From CALNYX01 sp942490925 (lineage in GTDB: Bacteria; Chlamydiota; Chlamydiia; Chlamydiales; JAAKFR01), in the NCBI GenBank assembly GCA_942490925.1, contig CALNYX010000017.1, forward strand, positions 124,001 through 188,000: a stretch of DNA of 64,000 bases, given 5' to 3'. Of this stretch, positions 44,655 to 54,156 are shown in pieces. The position numbers and the translations under genes were made by a program. Positions within the stretch are counted from its first letter, which is position 1; the number at the start of each line of letters is the position of its first letter. The notes below the pieces were generated by a model, which was given only the letters and a program-made list of their open reading frames with translations, made no database searches and was not told the origin of the DNA.

Positions 44655-45428
44655 ATGGTGTTGAACGAAGTGAGCGCCTGCTTCAAAAACCTCTGGAGGT
44701 GTGCCATGCCCTTTATAGCCAATCGAGGGACGCAGCATCAATTCTACCGTGAGAGCGCGCAAACGCTCTGTTTCTGCATGACATGCAAATTCACGGATGA
44801 AGCTGTAGCACGTATCTGTGTTGACAAGGGTGTCATTGAGTCCCATGTAGAAGCGAAAGTTTTTGAGATGGTCGAGTTTAGGGATGAGTGTATGCAAATC
44901 AAGCGTTTGGAGCCACTGGTTGAGCTCGGGGTAGGGAGTAAATGAGGCTGATTGGCGCAGGTCGACAAGGGGAGCAAAGCCTACAAGCGTCTGAACGTGA
45001 GGCTGTCTTGCGGCAATGTGTGTGGCGACAAAGGCACCGCGTGAGAGGCCTCCAAAGGCAAGCCGATTGGGGTCGATGACATCTGTTTCGACAAGCCAGG
45101 TAATGACTTGGGCGACTTCTTCAAAAAAGGGCTCTAGGATATAGGTCCCTTTTGCCATCTGCTCAGCCCAGTAATCAATGGCTAGAAATTTATCATGGCC
45201 ATCGCCATGCCCTGGAATGGATACTGAAAAAACGCGGCAGGGCGTCTCTTTGAAAGGAAGAACGGGGTGGTTGTAGGGCTCTAGTGTAAGGCTCTCTTCT
45301 TTGCAAAGAGCAAAGTAGAAAAAAGCGGGAAGCGGCCCGTGATCTGCATCTTCACCTGTGTAGTAGAGTTCGGTCCCTTCAGGGCTCTTCAGTGTTTTCA
45401 CTTCTACTGATCCTTTTCCAATGTTCAT
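44634..45428 (-). CDS. Alpha/beta hydrolase
   Basis: About 264 residues from the ATG at 45428 (a TTG nine codons upstream is less likely). The nucleophile elbow GGLSRGAF contains the candidate catalytic Ser, preceded by a strand and followed by VGFAPLVDLRQ. SIPGHGDGHD earlier looks like the oxyanion region, YMGLNDTLVNTDTCYSF may hold the Asp, and GYKGHGTPPEVF or FVQHHL could carry the His. The fold resembles prolyl-oligopeptidase or dienelactone hydrolase types. The substrate is unknown. It overlaps pcnB by 50 bp. Confidence 0.75.
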   Translation of the reverse strand: MNIGKGSVEVKTLKSPEGTELYYTGEDADHGPLPAFFYFALCKEESLTLEPYNHPVLPFKETPCRVFSVSIPGHGDGHDKFLAIDYWAEQMAKGTYILEPFFEEVAQVITWLVETDVIDPNRLAFGGLSRGAFVATHIAARQPHVQTLVGFAPLVDLRQSASFTPYPELNQWLQTLDLHTLIPKLDHLKNFRFYMGLNDTLVNTDTCYSFIREFACHAETERLRALTVELMLRPSIGYKGHGTPPEVFEAGAHFVQHHLSIKST

Positions 45429-46566
45429 ATGATTGAAAGAGCGAGGGTTGCACAAGCGAGCGGAGTTTCAAAAAGGTGAGGGCTAGAGGGAATTGTTTCT
45501 GTCTCACAATCCGTTGACGTGCCTGTTTTCTTTTGTTGAGTGGCGTGAGGCGGTATTGCATTTGTAAAATGGTGTGAGCTCCTTGACGTAGGCGTCTTGG
45601 GAAGTGCGAGAAGGGAGCGAGCAGAAGTTGTTCAATCAGGGAGTGGGAAAGGTCCATGATTTCGCCGAGGTTAGGACGGTGGTCAAGGGTATTGTGAATG
45701 GCATGGTCTAGGATTGGAAAGAGCAATGCTGCTGTTAGGATTTCACGGTCTAAGGTCCGGTAGTGCCCCTTTGTGTTCATAGCATCTACAGCTTTGAGGT
45801 AGTGATAGATAGTTTCGCCAATTTCGCTTTCAAAGTAGTCGGAGAGGCGTGGAAGCAGGAGATGAAGGATTTTAGATTGAACAAGAAGGCGGAAAAAATC
45901 TTCCGATGCTCCTGATTCTAGCATGCGCAAGATCTCTTCTAAAATACGGGCTGGAGCACTTTTTTGAATCTCTTTACGACATTTGTCTAATGCTTTAAGT
46001 GCCTCTTTTTCGACATGAAAACCGAAGCGGGCACGGAATTTTTGCATCCGGATCATGCGCACGGGGTCTTGCTTGAAGCGGACGCTTGCCTCGCCAATGC
46101 AACGGAGAGTATGTTGTTGTAGATCTTCAAAGCCATCGACGTAGTCAATGATTGTATGGTCGAGGGGATTGTAAAAAAGACCATTGATAGTGAAGTCACG
46201 ACGCATCACATCTTCTTCGGGTGTTCCCCAAATGTTGTCACGTACAATGAGTTCATCGCTTGGGTCCCCAGCGCGGAAGGTGGAGACTTCGATAATCTGC
46301 CGTCCAAAGCGGATGTGCGCCAAACGAAAACGGCGTCCAATCAGAATGCAATTGCGGAAGACTTTTTTGACCTCTTCTGGAAGCGCTGAGGTGGAGATGT
46401 CGAAATCTTTAGGCTTCTTGCGCATCAGCAAATCGCGCACGCCTCCTCCTACGAGGTAGGCTGTATATCCAGCCTCATGCAATTTTGTTAGGACTTTCAG
46501 AGCATTGGGATCAATGAGGTTATTGCGGATGTGATGGTCTTGCGACGTGTAGATTTTCGGTTGCAT
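45379..46566 (-). CDS. pcnB: Poly(A) polymerase / CCA-adding nucleotidyltransferase
   Basis: Class II polymerase-beta-like nucleotidyltransferase (395 residues from ATG at 46566). YLVGGGVRDLLM, then KPKDFDISTSALPEEVKKVF with the metal-binding D-x-D, and RRDFTINGLFYNP are diagnostic. DPVRMIRMQKFRARFGF follows the family pattern. The RMIR-MQKF and extended C-terminus fit PcnB, although tRNA CCA-adding activity is also possible. In C. trachomatis a pcnB copy lies beside lpxB; here four genes lie between pcnB and lpxB or flank them. It overlaps the DHCR24-like gene. Confidence 0.9.
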   Translation of the reverse strand: MQPKIYTSQDHHIRNNLIDPNALKVLTKLHEAGYTAYLVGGGVRDLLMRKKPKDFDISTSALPEEVKKVFRNCILIGRRFRLAHIRFGRQIIEVSTFRAGDPSDELIVRDNIWGTPEEDVMRRDFTINGLFYNPLDHTIIDYVDGFEDLQQHTLRCIGEASVRFKQDPVRMIRMQKFRARFGFHVEKEALKALDKCRKEIQKSAPARILEEILRMLESGASEDFFRLLVQSKILHLLLPRLSDYFESEIGETIYHYLKAVDAMNTKGHYRTLDREILTAALLFPILDHAIHNTLDHRPNLGEIMDLSHSLIEQLLLAPFSHFPRRLRQGAHTILQMQYRLTPLNKRKQARQRIVRQKQFPLALTFLKLRSLVQPSLFQSYEHWKRISRSENTEEP

Positions 46567-47809
46567 GGACCTTACTATACAGAGATGGGAATGCTTTTTC
46601 AGCATAAAATTTTTTCCGCAGCTCCTCATAGCGCTCCATTTCGTACTCTTGAGCGAAGCTTATCTCGTCGTAATAGGTGAAGCTATAGAGCATTTTCCGT
46701 CCTCCGCAGGCGAGAATTTGTTGCTCTAATTTTTGCGATAAAGCGCGTGAATCAGCATGAGGCTTGCCATAGATTCCAAGATTTACATAGCTCTGCTTTC
46801 CATAGTGAGGCGCTAAAAACTGTGGGGTTTGTGTCCCTTTTATCGGACAGAGCCAGATCGGATAGATCTCCGTTTGCTCAGCAAAATTCGCAAGTACACT
46901 TTTTGCTTGGTCAGTCGGTGTGTAAAAGTCATGAATAAAATAGCGCGCATCAATATTTGAGAGGCGATGCAACCCCTTGTAGAGGCGTCCACTCGAAAAA
47001 AAAGTGTTGAAAAGCAGTCGAATCGGAAGAGGAGGAAAGGTTCGAGTGAGAGCGCGTCCCATCCAAAAAGCGCCTCGATCATAGCGGAAGAGGTAGTCTT
47101 CAATGGAGAGGTGGAGCGTCGATTTTTTCTCCAAAATCTTCTGAATAAACCAGGAGGACCAGTAGGGGAGTAATGCCGTCGGTTTTTCGCTCAGGTTCCC
47201 TTCAATTGTGACAAACTGGCTTGGAGCAAGCAAAAGTCCCTCTAAAAAATCACCTGAGGATTCAAATGTCGGAAAGGTATCACTATAGGAGAAAGTAAGG
47301 GCAACAGACGGTTTGGAAGGGATCAATCGAAGCTTAACTGCGGTTAGTAGGGCGAGTGTTCCATATGAACCGCTCATGGCGTAGAAGAGATCTGCATTTT
47401 CAGTTGCGGAGGCTGTCACAAGTGAACCATCCCCAAGAATGAGTTCATACTCTAGGCAGATATCGCTAAATTGCCCGTAGCGAAAGGAGCTGCTCTCAAG
47501 TGCCGTGCCCATAATTGCGCCACCAACAGTGATTGTTCGAAATTCTGGGACAACAGCTGGCATTAGGTTCTGTTTCAGGGTCTGGGCAACGAGACTTTCC
47601 ATCGTAATGCGTGGTTCAACAGTGATCGACTCTTCATCGATTTGTAACACTTGATTCAAGGAGGATAGATCGAGCTTATGGAGATTTTTTTTGTAAGCGC
47701 CATTTCTTAATGTGTTTGAATTAGAGTTAGTTAGCGATACTTGCATCGTTGATGTACGTAAGCTATCTTGAAGCTGTTTGACTTTTTTGTGGTGGCTTGG
47801 AAAAATCAT
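46520..47809 (-). CDS. FAD-linked oxidoreductase similar to delta(24)-sterol reductase (DHCR24)
   Basis: A 429-residue FAD-binding-4 protein. PEFRTITVGGAIMGTALESS and the following FRYGQFSDICLEYELILGDG correspond to the DHCR24/DIMINUTO signature (TVGGLIMGTGIESSSHKYG in animals, from memory). NADLFYAMSGSYGTLALLT and the C-terminal MLYSFTYYDEISF and AFPSLYSKV also match. The N-terminal membrane anchor of eukaryotic enzymes is absent. ATG at 47809 is chosen over a TTG nine codons upstream. Bacteria rarely make sterols, so it may act on host sterols or a related isoprenoid. It overlaps pcnB by 47 bp. Confidence 0.83.
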   Translation of the reverse strand: MIFPSHHKKVKQLQDSLRTSTMQVSLTNSNSNTLRNGAYKKNLHKLDLSSLNQVLQIDEESITVEPRITMESLVAQTLKQNLMPAVVPEFRTITVGGAIMGTALESSSFRYGQFSDICLEYELILGDGSLVTASATENADLFYAMSGSYGTLALLTAVKLRLIPSKPSVALTFSYSDTFPTFESSGDFLEGLLLAPSQFVTIEGNLSEKPTALLPYWSSWFIQKILEKKSTLHLSIEDYLFRYDRGAFWMGRALTRTFPPLPIRLLFNTFFSSGRLYKGLHRLSNIDARYFIHDFYTPTDQAKSVLANFAEQTEIYPIWLCPIKGTQTPQFLAPHYGKQSYVNLGIYGKPHADSRALSQKLEQQILACGGRKMLYSFTYYDEISFAQEYEMERYEELRKKFYAEKAFPSLYSKVHATENLHVARPSHPQ

Positions 47810-47915
47810 CGCATTCAATTTTGCCTCATGATACAAAAGGGCTGTTTACCATTGCTCTGTCTAAAATGTTGATGGAATTTTTGCTAGCGAAAAACTTTAC
47901 TGAGTGAATAAAAAT

Positions 47916-49286
47916 ATGGAAAAACTTTTTGGGACAGATGGTATTAGAGGCCGCGCGAATCATTTTCCCACAACGCCAGAGATTGCCCTTCTTTTAGGAA
48001 AAGCAATTGCAAAAGTCTTGAGGCAGGATGCAGGTAGGCATCGTGTAGTCATCGGTAAAGATACACGGCGCTCATGCTATTTCTTTGAAAATGCGATCAT
48101 TGCAGGTCTCTGTTCGATGGGTGTTGATACCTTGATGCTCGGACCAATGCCAACGCCCGGTGTAGCCTTTATTACGCGCGCATACCGCGCAGCTGCTGGC
48201 ATCATGATCTCAGCGTCGCATAATCCCTATTATGACAATGGCATTAAAATCTTTGATTCTGATGGATTCAAACTTCCTGACCACATAGAGAAAGAAATTG
48301 AGGCCTTAATTCACAACAACCATTTCGAAGATATCCCTCCAGATGCAGAGATTGGAAAAAACAAACGAATCGATGATGTTGATGGTCGTTACATCGAACA
48401 TCTTAAAAACACATTTCCTACACAGAAGACACTGAGTGATATGCGTATTTGTCTTGATTGTGCAAATGGAGCAGCGCATCGCGTGGCACCTCTTGCTTTT
48501 TGGGAATTAGGTGGTGAGCTTTGTGTTCGTGGCGATAAACCGGATGGTTTGAATATCAATCAAAACTGTGGTTCTCTTCACCCTGAATTGCTACAAAAAA
48601 TGGTGATTGAAGAGAAAGCCGATGTAGGAATTGCTCTCGATGGCGATGGTGATCGCGTCTTGATGATTGATGAAAAGGGCAATATCGTTGATGGGGATGT
48701 TCTTCTTGCGATTTGTGCTAAAGCAATGAAAGAGCACGGCAAGCTCAAAAACAACCGTCTTGTTGCAACTGTCATGTCCAATTATGGAGTGATTAAGCAT
48801 TTTGAGTCTCTTGGAATTGAAGTATTTTTGTCACAAGTTGGTGATCGTTATGTGATTCAAGAGATGCTTAAAAACAAAGCCTTTTTGGGTGGCGAGCAGA
48901 GTGGACATTTGATTTTTCTTGATCACACTACAACTGGAGATGGGATTCTCTCTGCGCTGCAAGTGTTAGGCATCATGCGCGAGTCAGGCAAACTCCTTTC
49001 TGAGCTTGCTTCTAGTGTAGCAAAGTTTCCCCAAGCGCTTGTTAACATTGAAGTGAGTGAAAAGCCACCTTTAGACACACTTAAAAGAGTGACACAAGTG
49101 CAAAAAGATATCGAAAGTGATCTAGGGCGTGAGGGGCGCGTACTCGTGCGTTACTCTGGAACAGAAAATTTATGTCGCGTCATGGTTGAAGGATCAAGCC
49201 AAGAACAGGTGGAGCGATATGCAGAAACAATTGCAGCGGCAATTAAAAGTGAGATTGGAACATGTGTGGAATCTCCGGTTACATAG
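47916..49286 (+). CDS. glmM: Phosphoglucosamine mutase
   Basis: Interconverts glucosamine 6- and 1-phosphate for UDP-GlcNAc synthesis (456 residues). KLFGTDGIRGRAN, the phosphoserine loop GIMISASHNPYYDNG, the metal loop ALDGDGDRV and sugar-binding GGEQSGH are all present, and RYSGTENLCRVMVEG binds phosphate at the C-terminus. ATG at 47916 is favoured over a GTG four codons upstream. It overlaps glmS by 25 bp, so the two steps of amino-sugar supply are coupled. Confidence 0.96.
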   Translation: MEKLFGTDGIRGRANHFPTTPEIALLLGKAIAKVLRQDAGRHRVVIGKDTRRSCYFFENAIIAGLCSMGVDTLMLGPMPTPGVAFITRAYRAAAGIMISASHNPYYDNGIKIFDSDGFKLPDHIEKEIEALIHNNHFEDIPPDAEIGKNKRIDDVDGRYIEHLKNTFPTQKTLSDMRICLDCANGAAHRVAPLAFWELGGELCVRGDKPDGLNINQNCGSLHPELLQKMVIEEKADVGIALDGDGDRVLMIDEKGNIVDGDVLLAICAKAMKEHGKLKNNRLVATVMSNYGVIKHFESLGIEVFLSQVGDRYVIQEMLKNKAFLGGEQSGHLIFLDHTTTGDGILSALQVLGIMRESGKLLSELASSVAKFPQALVNIEVSEKPPLDTLKRVTQVQKDIESDLGREGRVLVRYSGTENLCRVMVEGSSQEQVERYAETIAAAIKSEIGTCVESPVT

Positions 49287-51073
49287 GGAAGCGTGAAGCT
49301 GTCCAAATTGTTTTAGAAGGTATTCACAAGCTTGAATATCGCGGGTATGATTCAGCTGGTATCGCGACAATTGTTGATGGAAAGCTCCACGTTGACAAGC
49401 AAGTCGGTAAAGTCTCAGCATTAGAAGAGCATTTGACTCAGCAGACTAATCCAGGCCATGTTGCAATTGCTCACACGCGTTGGGCAACACATGGGAAACC
49501 CTCTACAGAAAATGCTCATCCACAGGTAGACCAAGCCAATCAAGTTGCTGTTGTACACAATGGAATCATTGAAAATCATGAACAAGTGCACACGCAGTTA
49601 GCTAAGCAGGGCGTTAAATTCCGCTCAGAGACTGATACAGAAGTGATTTCACAGTTGATTGCTTCACTTTACGAAGGTGATTTACTTCAAGCTGTCAAAA
49701 AAGCGATCCCTCTTTTACAAGGAGCTTTTGCTATTGCAGTGATTCACGAAAAACATCCTGACCAGATTGTTTGCGCTGCTAAAGAGAGCCCTCTAGCTAT
49801 TGGTGAGGGAGATGGTGAAATGTTTGTTGCCTCTGATTCCCAAGCCTTTCTTAAATACACTCGCAACGTCATCTTTCTTCACTCATCAGAAGTTGCACTC
49901 ATCACAAAAGAGGGTGTCCAAGCGTTTGACGCTGCTTCCATGCCGATCCCTAAGAAAAGCCAAGAGATTGGTCATGAAACGGAAGATGCTTCGAAAGGGG
50001 AGTATTCTCACTACATGCTCAAAGAGATCTTTGAGCAGCCCCAAACACTCCAAAATGCCCTTCTCTCTCGTTATTCAGAGAAATATGGAACTGCTATTTT
50101 AGACCAACTCAAGCTCAAAGAGAGAAAGGTCAAGCGGATCGTTATCCTTGCTTGCGGGACCTCATACCATGCTGGAATGGTTGCTGGATATATGCTTGAA
50201 GACCTGGCACGCATCCCTGTTGAAGTTGAAGTCTCCTCAGAATTTCGCTACCGTAATCCCATTGTCCAAGATCACACCATGGTCATTGCAATCAGCCAGT
50301 CGGGAGAGACAGCTGATACCTTAGCTGCTATGCGAGAGCTCAAAGAGAAAGGAGCAGACATTCTTGGCATTTGCAACGTGCAAAACTCCACGCTTGCCCG
50401 TGAGACAGAACACTGCCTCTTTTTACGCGCAGGGCCAGAGATTGGTGTTGCGTCGACAAAAGCATTTACCAGTCAACTTGTTGTCCTTACACTGCTTGCG
50501 CTTAAACTTGCCCGTCATGGCCAGATGAGTCAGGCAGAGGGGCAAGAGATGATTGCTCATCTCATGGCACTTCCAGCTCAGGCCAAACAAGTTTTAGCTC
50601 AGTATGAAACAATCAAGAAAATAGCAAAAAAGTATGCGCACTACGACAACTTCTTTTATCTAGGGCGTCGCTACATGTTTCCAACTGCTCTTGAAGGAGC
50701 CCTCAAGCTCAAAGAGATTGCTTATGTCAATGCCAATGGTTATGCAGCTGGAGAGATGAAACATGGACCGATAGCACTGATTAGCCCCGATTGTCCGACA
50801 GTTGCCTGTCTAGGAGATTCAGTCACACACGCCAAAATGTTGAGTAATCTACGCGAGGTGAAAGCGCGTGAAGGCCTCCTGATCTCTATTGCTCCAGAGG
50901 GGATGGATCCCGGTATTGCCGATGATGTGATCACGATTCCCAAAACCTGCGATGAGCTTTCGCCAATTCTCACAACGATTGCAACCCAGCTGCTTGCCTA
51001 TGAGATAGCCTCACAGCGCAACTGCGAGATCGATCAGCCCCGTAATCTTGCAAAATCCGTGACCGTAGAATAG
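49262..51073 (+). CDS. glmS: Glutamine-fructose-6-phosphate aminotransferase
   Basis: Makes glucosamine 6-phosphate from fructose 6-phosphate and glutamine (603 residues). The glutaminase domain starts MCGISGYIG with Cys2 as nucleophile, then RWATHGKPS and HNGIIENH. Two SIS domains follow (CGTSYHAG, ISQSGETADT, STKAFTSQ, ELPLKLKEIAY-like LKLKEIAYVNANGY), ending PRNLAKSVTVE. It overlaps glmM. I recall glmM-glmS-tyrP as the C. trachomatis order; here a five-gene cassette follows on the other strand. Confidence 0.97.
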   Translation: MCGISGYIGKREAVQIVLEGIHKLEYRGYDSAGIATIVDGKLHVDKQVGKVSALEEHLTQQTNPGHVAIAHTRWATHGKPSTENAHPQVDQANQVAVVHNGIIENHEQVHTQLAKQGVKFRSETDTEVISQLIASLYEGDLLQAVKKAIPLLQGAFAIAVIHEKHPDQIVCAAKESPLAIGEGDGEMFVASDSQAFLKYTRNVIFLHSSEVALITKEGVQAFDAASMPIPKKSQEIGHETEDASKGEYSHYMLKEIFEQPQTLQNALLSRYSEKYGTAILDQLKLKERKVKRIVILACGTSYHAGMVAGYMLEDLARIPVEVEVSSEFRYRNPIVQDHTMVIAISQSGETADTLAAMRELKEKGADILGICNVQNSTLARETEHCLFLRAGPEIGVASTKAFTSQLVVLTLLALKLARHGQMSQAEGQEMIAHLMALPAQAKQVLAQYETIKKIAKKYAHYDNFFYLGRRYMFPTALEGALKLKEIAYVNANGYAAGEMKHGPIALISPDCPTVACLGDSVTHAKMLSNLREVKAREGLLISIAPEGMDPGIADDVITIPKTCDELSPILTTIATQLLAYEIASQRNCEIDQPRNLAKSVTVE

Positions 51074-51086
51074 TATCTCCATTTTT

Positions 51087-52604
51087 CTATCTTATATTCC
51101 CATATTGAAAGGGAACTAATTCTTCTGAATAGAGACCTTCTTCAAGGTCAAAAAAATGTGTGTGGCACACATTTTCTATTGAAGGGAGGTCATACCCATG
51201 AAAATCACTCAAGATCATGCGGAAGATATTTACAGGCGTTAGTAGTTTTGGAATTTCAGTCTCTTTATCAGGTAGATAGAGAGCTATAAAATTAGAGAGC
51301 CTCCATGAGAGATCGTTTAGAGGGAGTGTTACTTTGCCTTTGCCTGAAGTTCCTATTGGAAATTTCCCATGGTCAGATACTAACACGATCAATGGAGGAT
51401 TATCTGAGGACTTTAAAATAGTTTGAACCATTTCTTGGATAGATTGAGAGATATAGTGCGCTTGGTTTAAATAATAGGTATGTTCTTTATCTTTTTCAGC
51501 TAAAGGGACATCCTTCCCGCGCAATGGCTCTCCATTTTTATCAAAGACAATGGGACGATGTGGGCACAAAAAGTGAGTGAAAACGAATTTTCTTTCCTTC
51601 TTATTTTTGACGATATTTTGAAGCTCGGCCAACTGGTACTGGATATGTTTACGGTGCTCTTTTCGTTGAAGCCCTCGAGCTTTTTTTGTAAAAGGTGTTG
51701 AGCGCAGAATACTCATTGTCAATCCGTATGACTTTGCACGGAAGAAAAAGTCACTCCAAATTCCTCTTGAAGGGTTTCCAAACCAATAAACAGAGGGTGT
51801 TGAGTAAGTTTTGTATCCTTCAGATTCGAGAAGTTTAGCTGCTAAATTATAACGCAATAAAAAGTGAGCTACTTGAGGGAACTCTTTTTTTTCCACCCAG
51901 TTCTTATGGTAGCCTAAAGAGACCATTGATGAGATAGAGGGTATTGTCCATGGATAGTTTGAGTAGGGGTGTTTGACTAGGTGAAATCCTGAAGATTCTA
52001 GGAATAAGAAAAAGCTCTCATTGTCGTATTGATAGTAGTTTCTAAAAGTTGTTTGAGAGATGTATTCGTCAAGTATAATAAAATAGATATCTCTCAGAGG
52101 TTTTTCTGATTGTATTTGTGTTTCTTTTAGTAAAGCAAATTCAGAATCGAGTTGTTTTTGTAAGGAGTGATTTGTTTGTCTAATCCGATTTTTAGAAGTG
52201 ACAATAGAGAGAGTGTAAATAGAGGTCAGAGCAAGTAAAGAAATAAAAATGCCCTGTTGAGCCTTTTGCATGAGTGTTTTTTTGAAAGGGATAAAAAGAA
52301 AACAAATGGCTAAAGTAATGCCAAGCATCCATATAGATACATTCAAATAGAAAGAATGTGATTCGTTGACTATTGAGAGAGGTAAAAAAACTAGAAAAGA
52401 GGCAAAGGAAGCTCTAAGGAAGTTCTTTTTAAAAATGACAAAAATTGAAAAAACAAAGAGCGTCAATGAACCCATAAGAGCAAAAAGGACGCAAAAATCT
52501 GAAAGCCAAACTTCTCCTGGGTTTTTGGCAAAAAGTGACAGGATAGGCAATAAGCCAGCAAATAATGGCAAAGAAATTGCCAATAACCTGGATTTTTTAG
52601 TCAT
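51087..52604 (-). CDS. Sulfatase/alkaline-phosphatase superfamily membrane protein
   Basis: A 505-residue protein. The first ~165 residues hold four or five hydrophobic helices, and the rest is a soluble domain with sulfatase-like signatures: DIYFIILDEYISQTT (metal site), FVFTHFLCPHRPIVF and PPLIVLVSDHGKF (DHG metal ligands). The layout resembles membrane phosphoethanolamine or phosphoglycerol transferases of the same superfamily. The usual nucleophile Ser/Thr cannot be fixed with certainty, though Thr in the SQTTFRN segment is a candidate. It overlaps the small upstream gene by 8 bp and is the last gene of the minus-strand cassette. It ends 13 bp from glmS. Confidence 0.75.
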   Translation of the reverse strand: MTKKSRLLAISLPLFAGLLPILSLFAKNPGEVWLSDFCVLFALMGSLTLFVFSIFVIFKKNFLRASFASFLVFLPLSIVNESHSFYLNVSIWMLGITLAICFLFIPFKKTLMQKAQQGIFISLLALTSIYTLSIVTSKNRIRQTNHSLQKQLDSEFALLKETQIQSEKPLRDIYFIILDEYISQTTFRNYYQYDNESFFLFLESSGFHLVKHPYSNYPWTIPSISSMVSLGYHKNWVEKKEFPQVAHFLLRYNLAAKLLESEGYKTYSTPSVYWFGNPSRGIWSDFFFRAKSYGLTMSILRSTPFTKKARGLQRKEHRKHIQYQLAELQNIVKNKKERKFVFTHFLCPHRPIVFDKNGEPLRGKDVPLAEKDKEHTYYLNQAHYISQSIQEMVQTILKSSDNPPLIVLVSDHGKFPIGTSGKGKVTLPLNDLSWRLSNFIALYLPDKETEIPKLLTPVNIFRMILSDFHGYDLPSIENVCHTHFFDLEEGLYSEELVPFQYGNIR

Positions 52605-52755
52605 TTGAAGGTTTTTTTTCTCTTCTGAATAAGCGAACTACATATTTCAAAGCAGGAGAGAAATTCTTCCGAAAGAAAAATGAGGTTCCCATTAATCCAG
52701 CGATTAACATTTGAAAGATAAGACTTCCTGATCCTGGATCAATATATGCTAGCAT
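52597..52755 (-). CDS. Small membrane protein with YIDPGSGS motif
   Basis: A 52-residue open frame. It starts MLAYIDPGSGSLIFQMLIAG, has one membrane helix (about 11-28), and ends with a basic tail (RLFRREKKPSND). The YIDPGxGS motif is seen in small proteins encoded beside sulfatase or surface-polysaccharide genes in many bacteria. GGGAGT precedes the ATG at good distance. It overlaps the sulfatase-like gene by 8 bp and starts 3 bp after the methyltransferase stop, so it belongs to the operon. Confidence 0.82.
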   Translation of the reverse strand: MLAYIDPGSGSLIFQMLIAGLMGTSFFFRKNFSPALKYVVRLFRREKKPSND

Positions 52756-52758
52756 AAG

Positions 52759-54156
52759 TTACTCCCGTTGTTTTGCTTTAAAATGATATAGAACTCTGAG
52801 GGAATTGCCGATAGGCATTCTCTTCTCTAATGTGAAATATTTAGAAAATGCAAGAGAAAAGGCCTCTTCAGTAAAGAAGGAAAAATCATTAGGATTTGTC
52901 TTACAAATTTGCTGAAATTTAGGATCAGAAGGCGGAACAAACTCAATGATTAAATGGCGACAAAGCGTATGAAAAAAAACAACTAGCTTATCTAGTGGGA
53001 TTGCACATGAAACAATTAAATGGTGAATAAGAGCTAAAGCAAGCGCAACGTCACAAGGGCCACGGTTTAAGATGCTTTTTCTTTCAAGATTTTCCCACCC
53101 AATTCCTGGAGATGGGTTTGCAATGTCCATGTTTAAGGGCAATATGGAAAGGTTCTTCTCTTTTTTAAGTCGCTGATACATGTTCTCAATGCATGTTAGA
53201 TCAAAATCTAAAGCAATTGAATATTGCGAATACTTAGCTGCAATTTCAGTAAAAAATCCGTCATTTGCACCTAGATCCCATAAAAGTGTTGGTTTGATCT
53301 CTGATAATACATGAGTGATAGCACTGACTTTTTCTTTGAAGTCCTTATTGCGGTAGCTATCTCCTTGATAGTAATGATCCCAAACACTCTTTTCTTTTTT
53401 CCGTTTTAGATTCCTAATCCCTCCTTTTAGACTTTCAATTAGACCAAAAGCAGATGCAGATGAAGTCACCGGTTTTTGCAGCTTAGGTCTTGAAGGCGAT
53501 TCTTTTTTACCCTGAAAATAGGCATGCAGCCATAAGTGAATGAATCGAGAAGGGGAGAGGTAAGCTCTTTTAGGGAGAAGGCTTGTAGCCAGGTCTAAGG
53601 GAATTCCGTCTATATGAGATGTTAAAAGGTTTTTCATCCTTGGATCACAAAATGCATATATAGCTAGGGGAGCAAGAAAATGTTGGCAAAATTGCTTATA
53701 TCCCACCCATATAAGACTAGGATCAACAGCTTCAAAAGAGAGCGTATCGATAAAAACGGGTTTTGTCCCTATGAATTGAATATTGTACGCAGAGGCATCC
53801 TTCAGCTGAAGGCCATATTGAAGAGCTACTTTTTGAACTTCAAGCGTAAGTAAGGCTGCATCTTTCAGCTGACCAAAAGACCATTCATAAGGATAAGAAA
53901 TAAAAGGTATTTTCTGAGGCTTAATGATTAAGGTATTGTTTTTATGATTAGCATCACTTGGAACCTCTTCAAAAGGGAGAAGATAGCCCTTACTTATTAG
54001 CTTTTCGTAAAATCCCAGTGATTTAAATTTAATGTATTGAGGGTAGTATTGAGAAGAAATAAACCTATAAACTTCATTGTCCTCATGAAAAATAAATCCA
54101 GCTGAATCTCGAAAGGATGCGGCGTCTCTATGCTGCTCTATTAAAAGTTCGTTCAT
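52759..54156 (-). CDS. SAM-dependent methyltransferase (NoeA-like)
   Basis: A 465-residue protein. The N-terminal ~200 residues (RDSAGFIFHEDNEVYRFIS, cited here in part) are a region often found before class I methyltransferase domains in NoeA-type proteins. The catalytic part has motif I LLWDLGANDGFFTEIAA, then SIALDFDLTCIENMYQ and DVALALALIHHLIV. The substrate is unknown; by context it may modify a surface or secondary metabolite. Its start overlaps the kinase fusion gene by 29 bp. Confidence 0.78.
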   Translation of the reverse strand: MNELLIEQHRDAASFRDSAGFIFHEDNEVYRFISSQYYPQYIKFKSLGFYEKLISKGYLLPFEEVPSDANHKNNTLIIKPQKIPFISYPYEWSFGQLKDAALLTLEVQKVALQYGLQLKDASAYNIQFIGTKPVFIDTLSFEAVDPSLIWVGYKQFCQHFLAPLAIYAFCDPRMKNLLTSHIDGIPLDLATSLLPKRAYLSPSRFIHLWLHAYFQGKKESPSRPKLQKPVTSSASAFGLIESLKGGIRNLKRKKEKSVWDHYYQGDSYRNKDFKEKVSAITHVLSEIKPTLLWDLGANDGFFTEIAAKYSQYSIALDFDLTCIENMYQRLKKEKNLSILPLNMDIANPSPGIGWENLERKSILNRGPCDVALALALIHHLIVSCAIPLDKLVVFFHTLCRHLIIEFVPPSDPKFQQICKTNPNDFSFFTEEAFSLAFSKYFTLEKRMPIGNSLRVLYHFKAKQRE

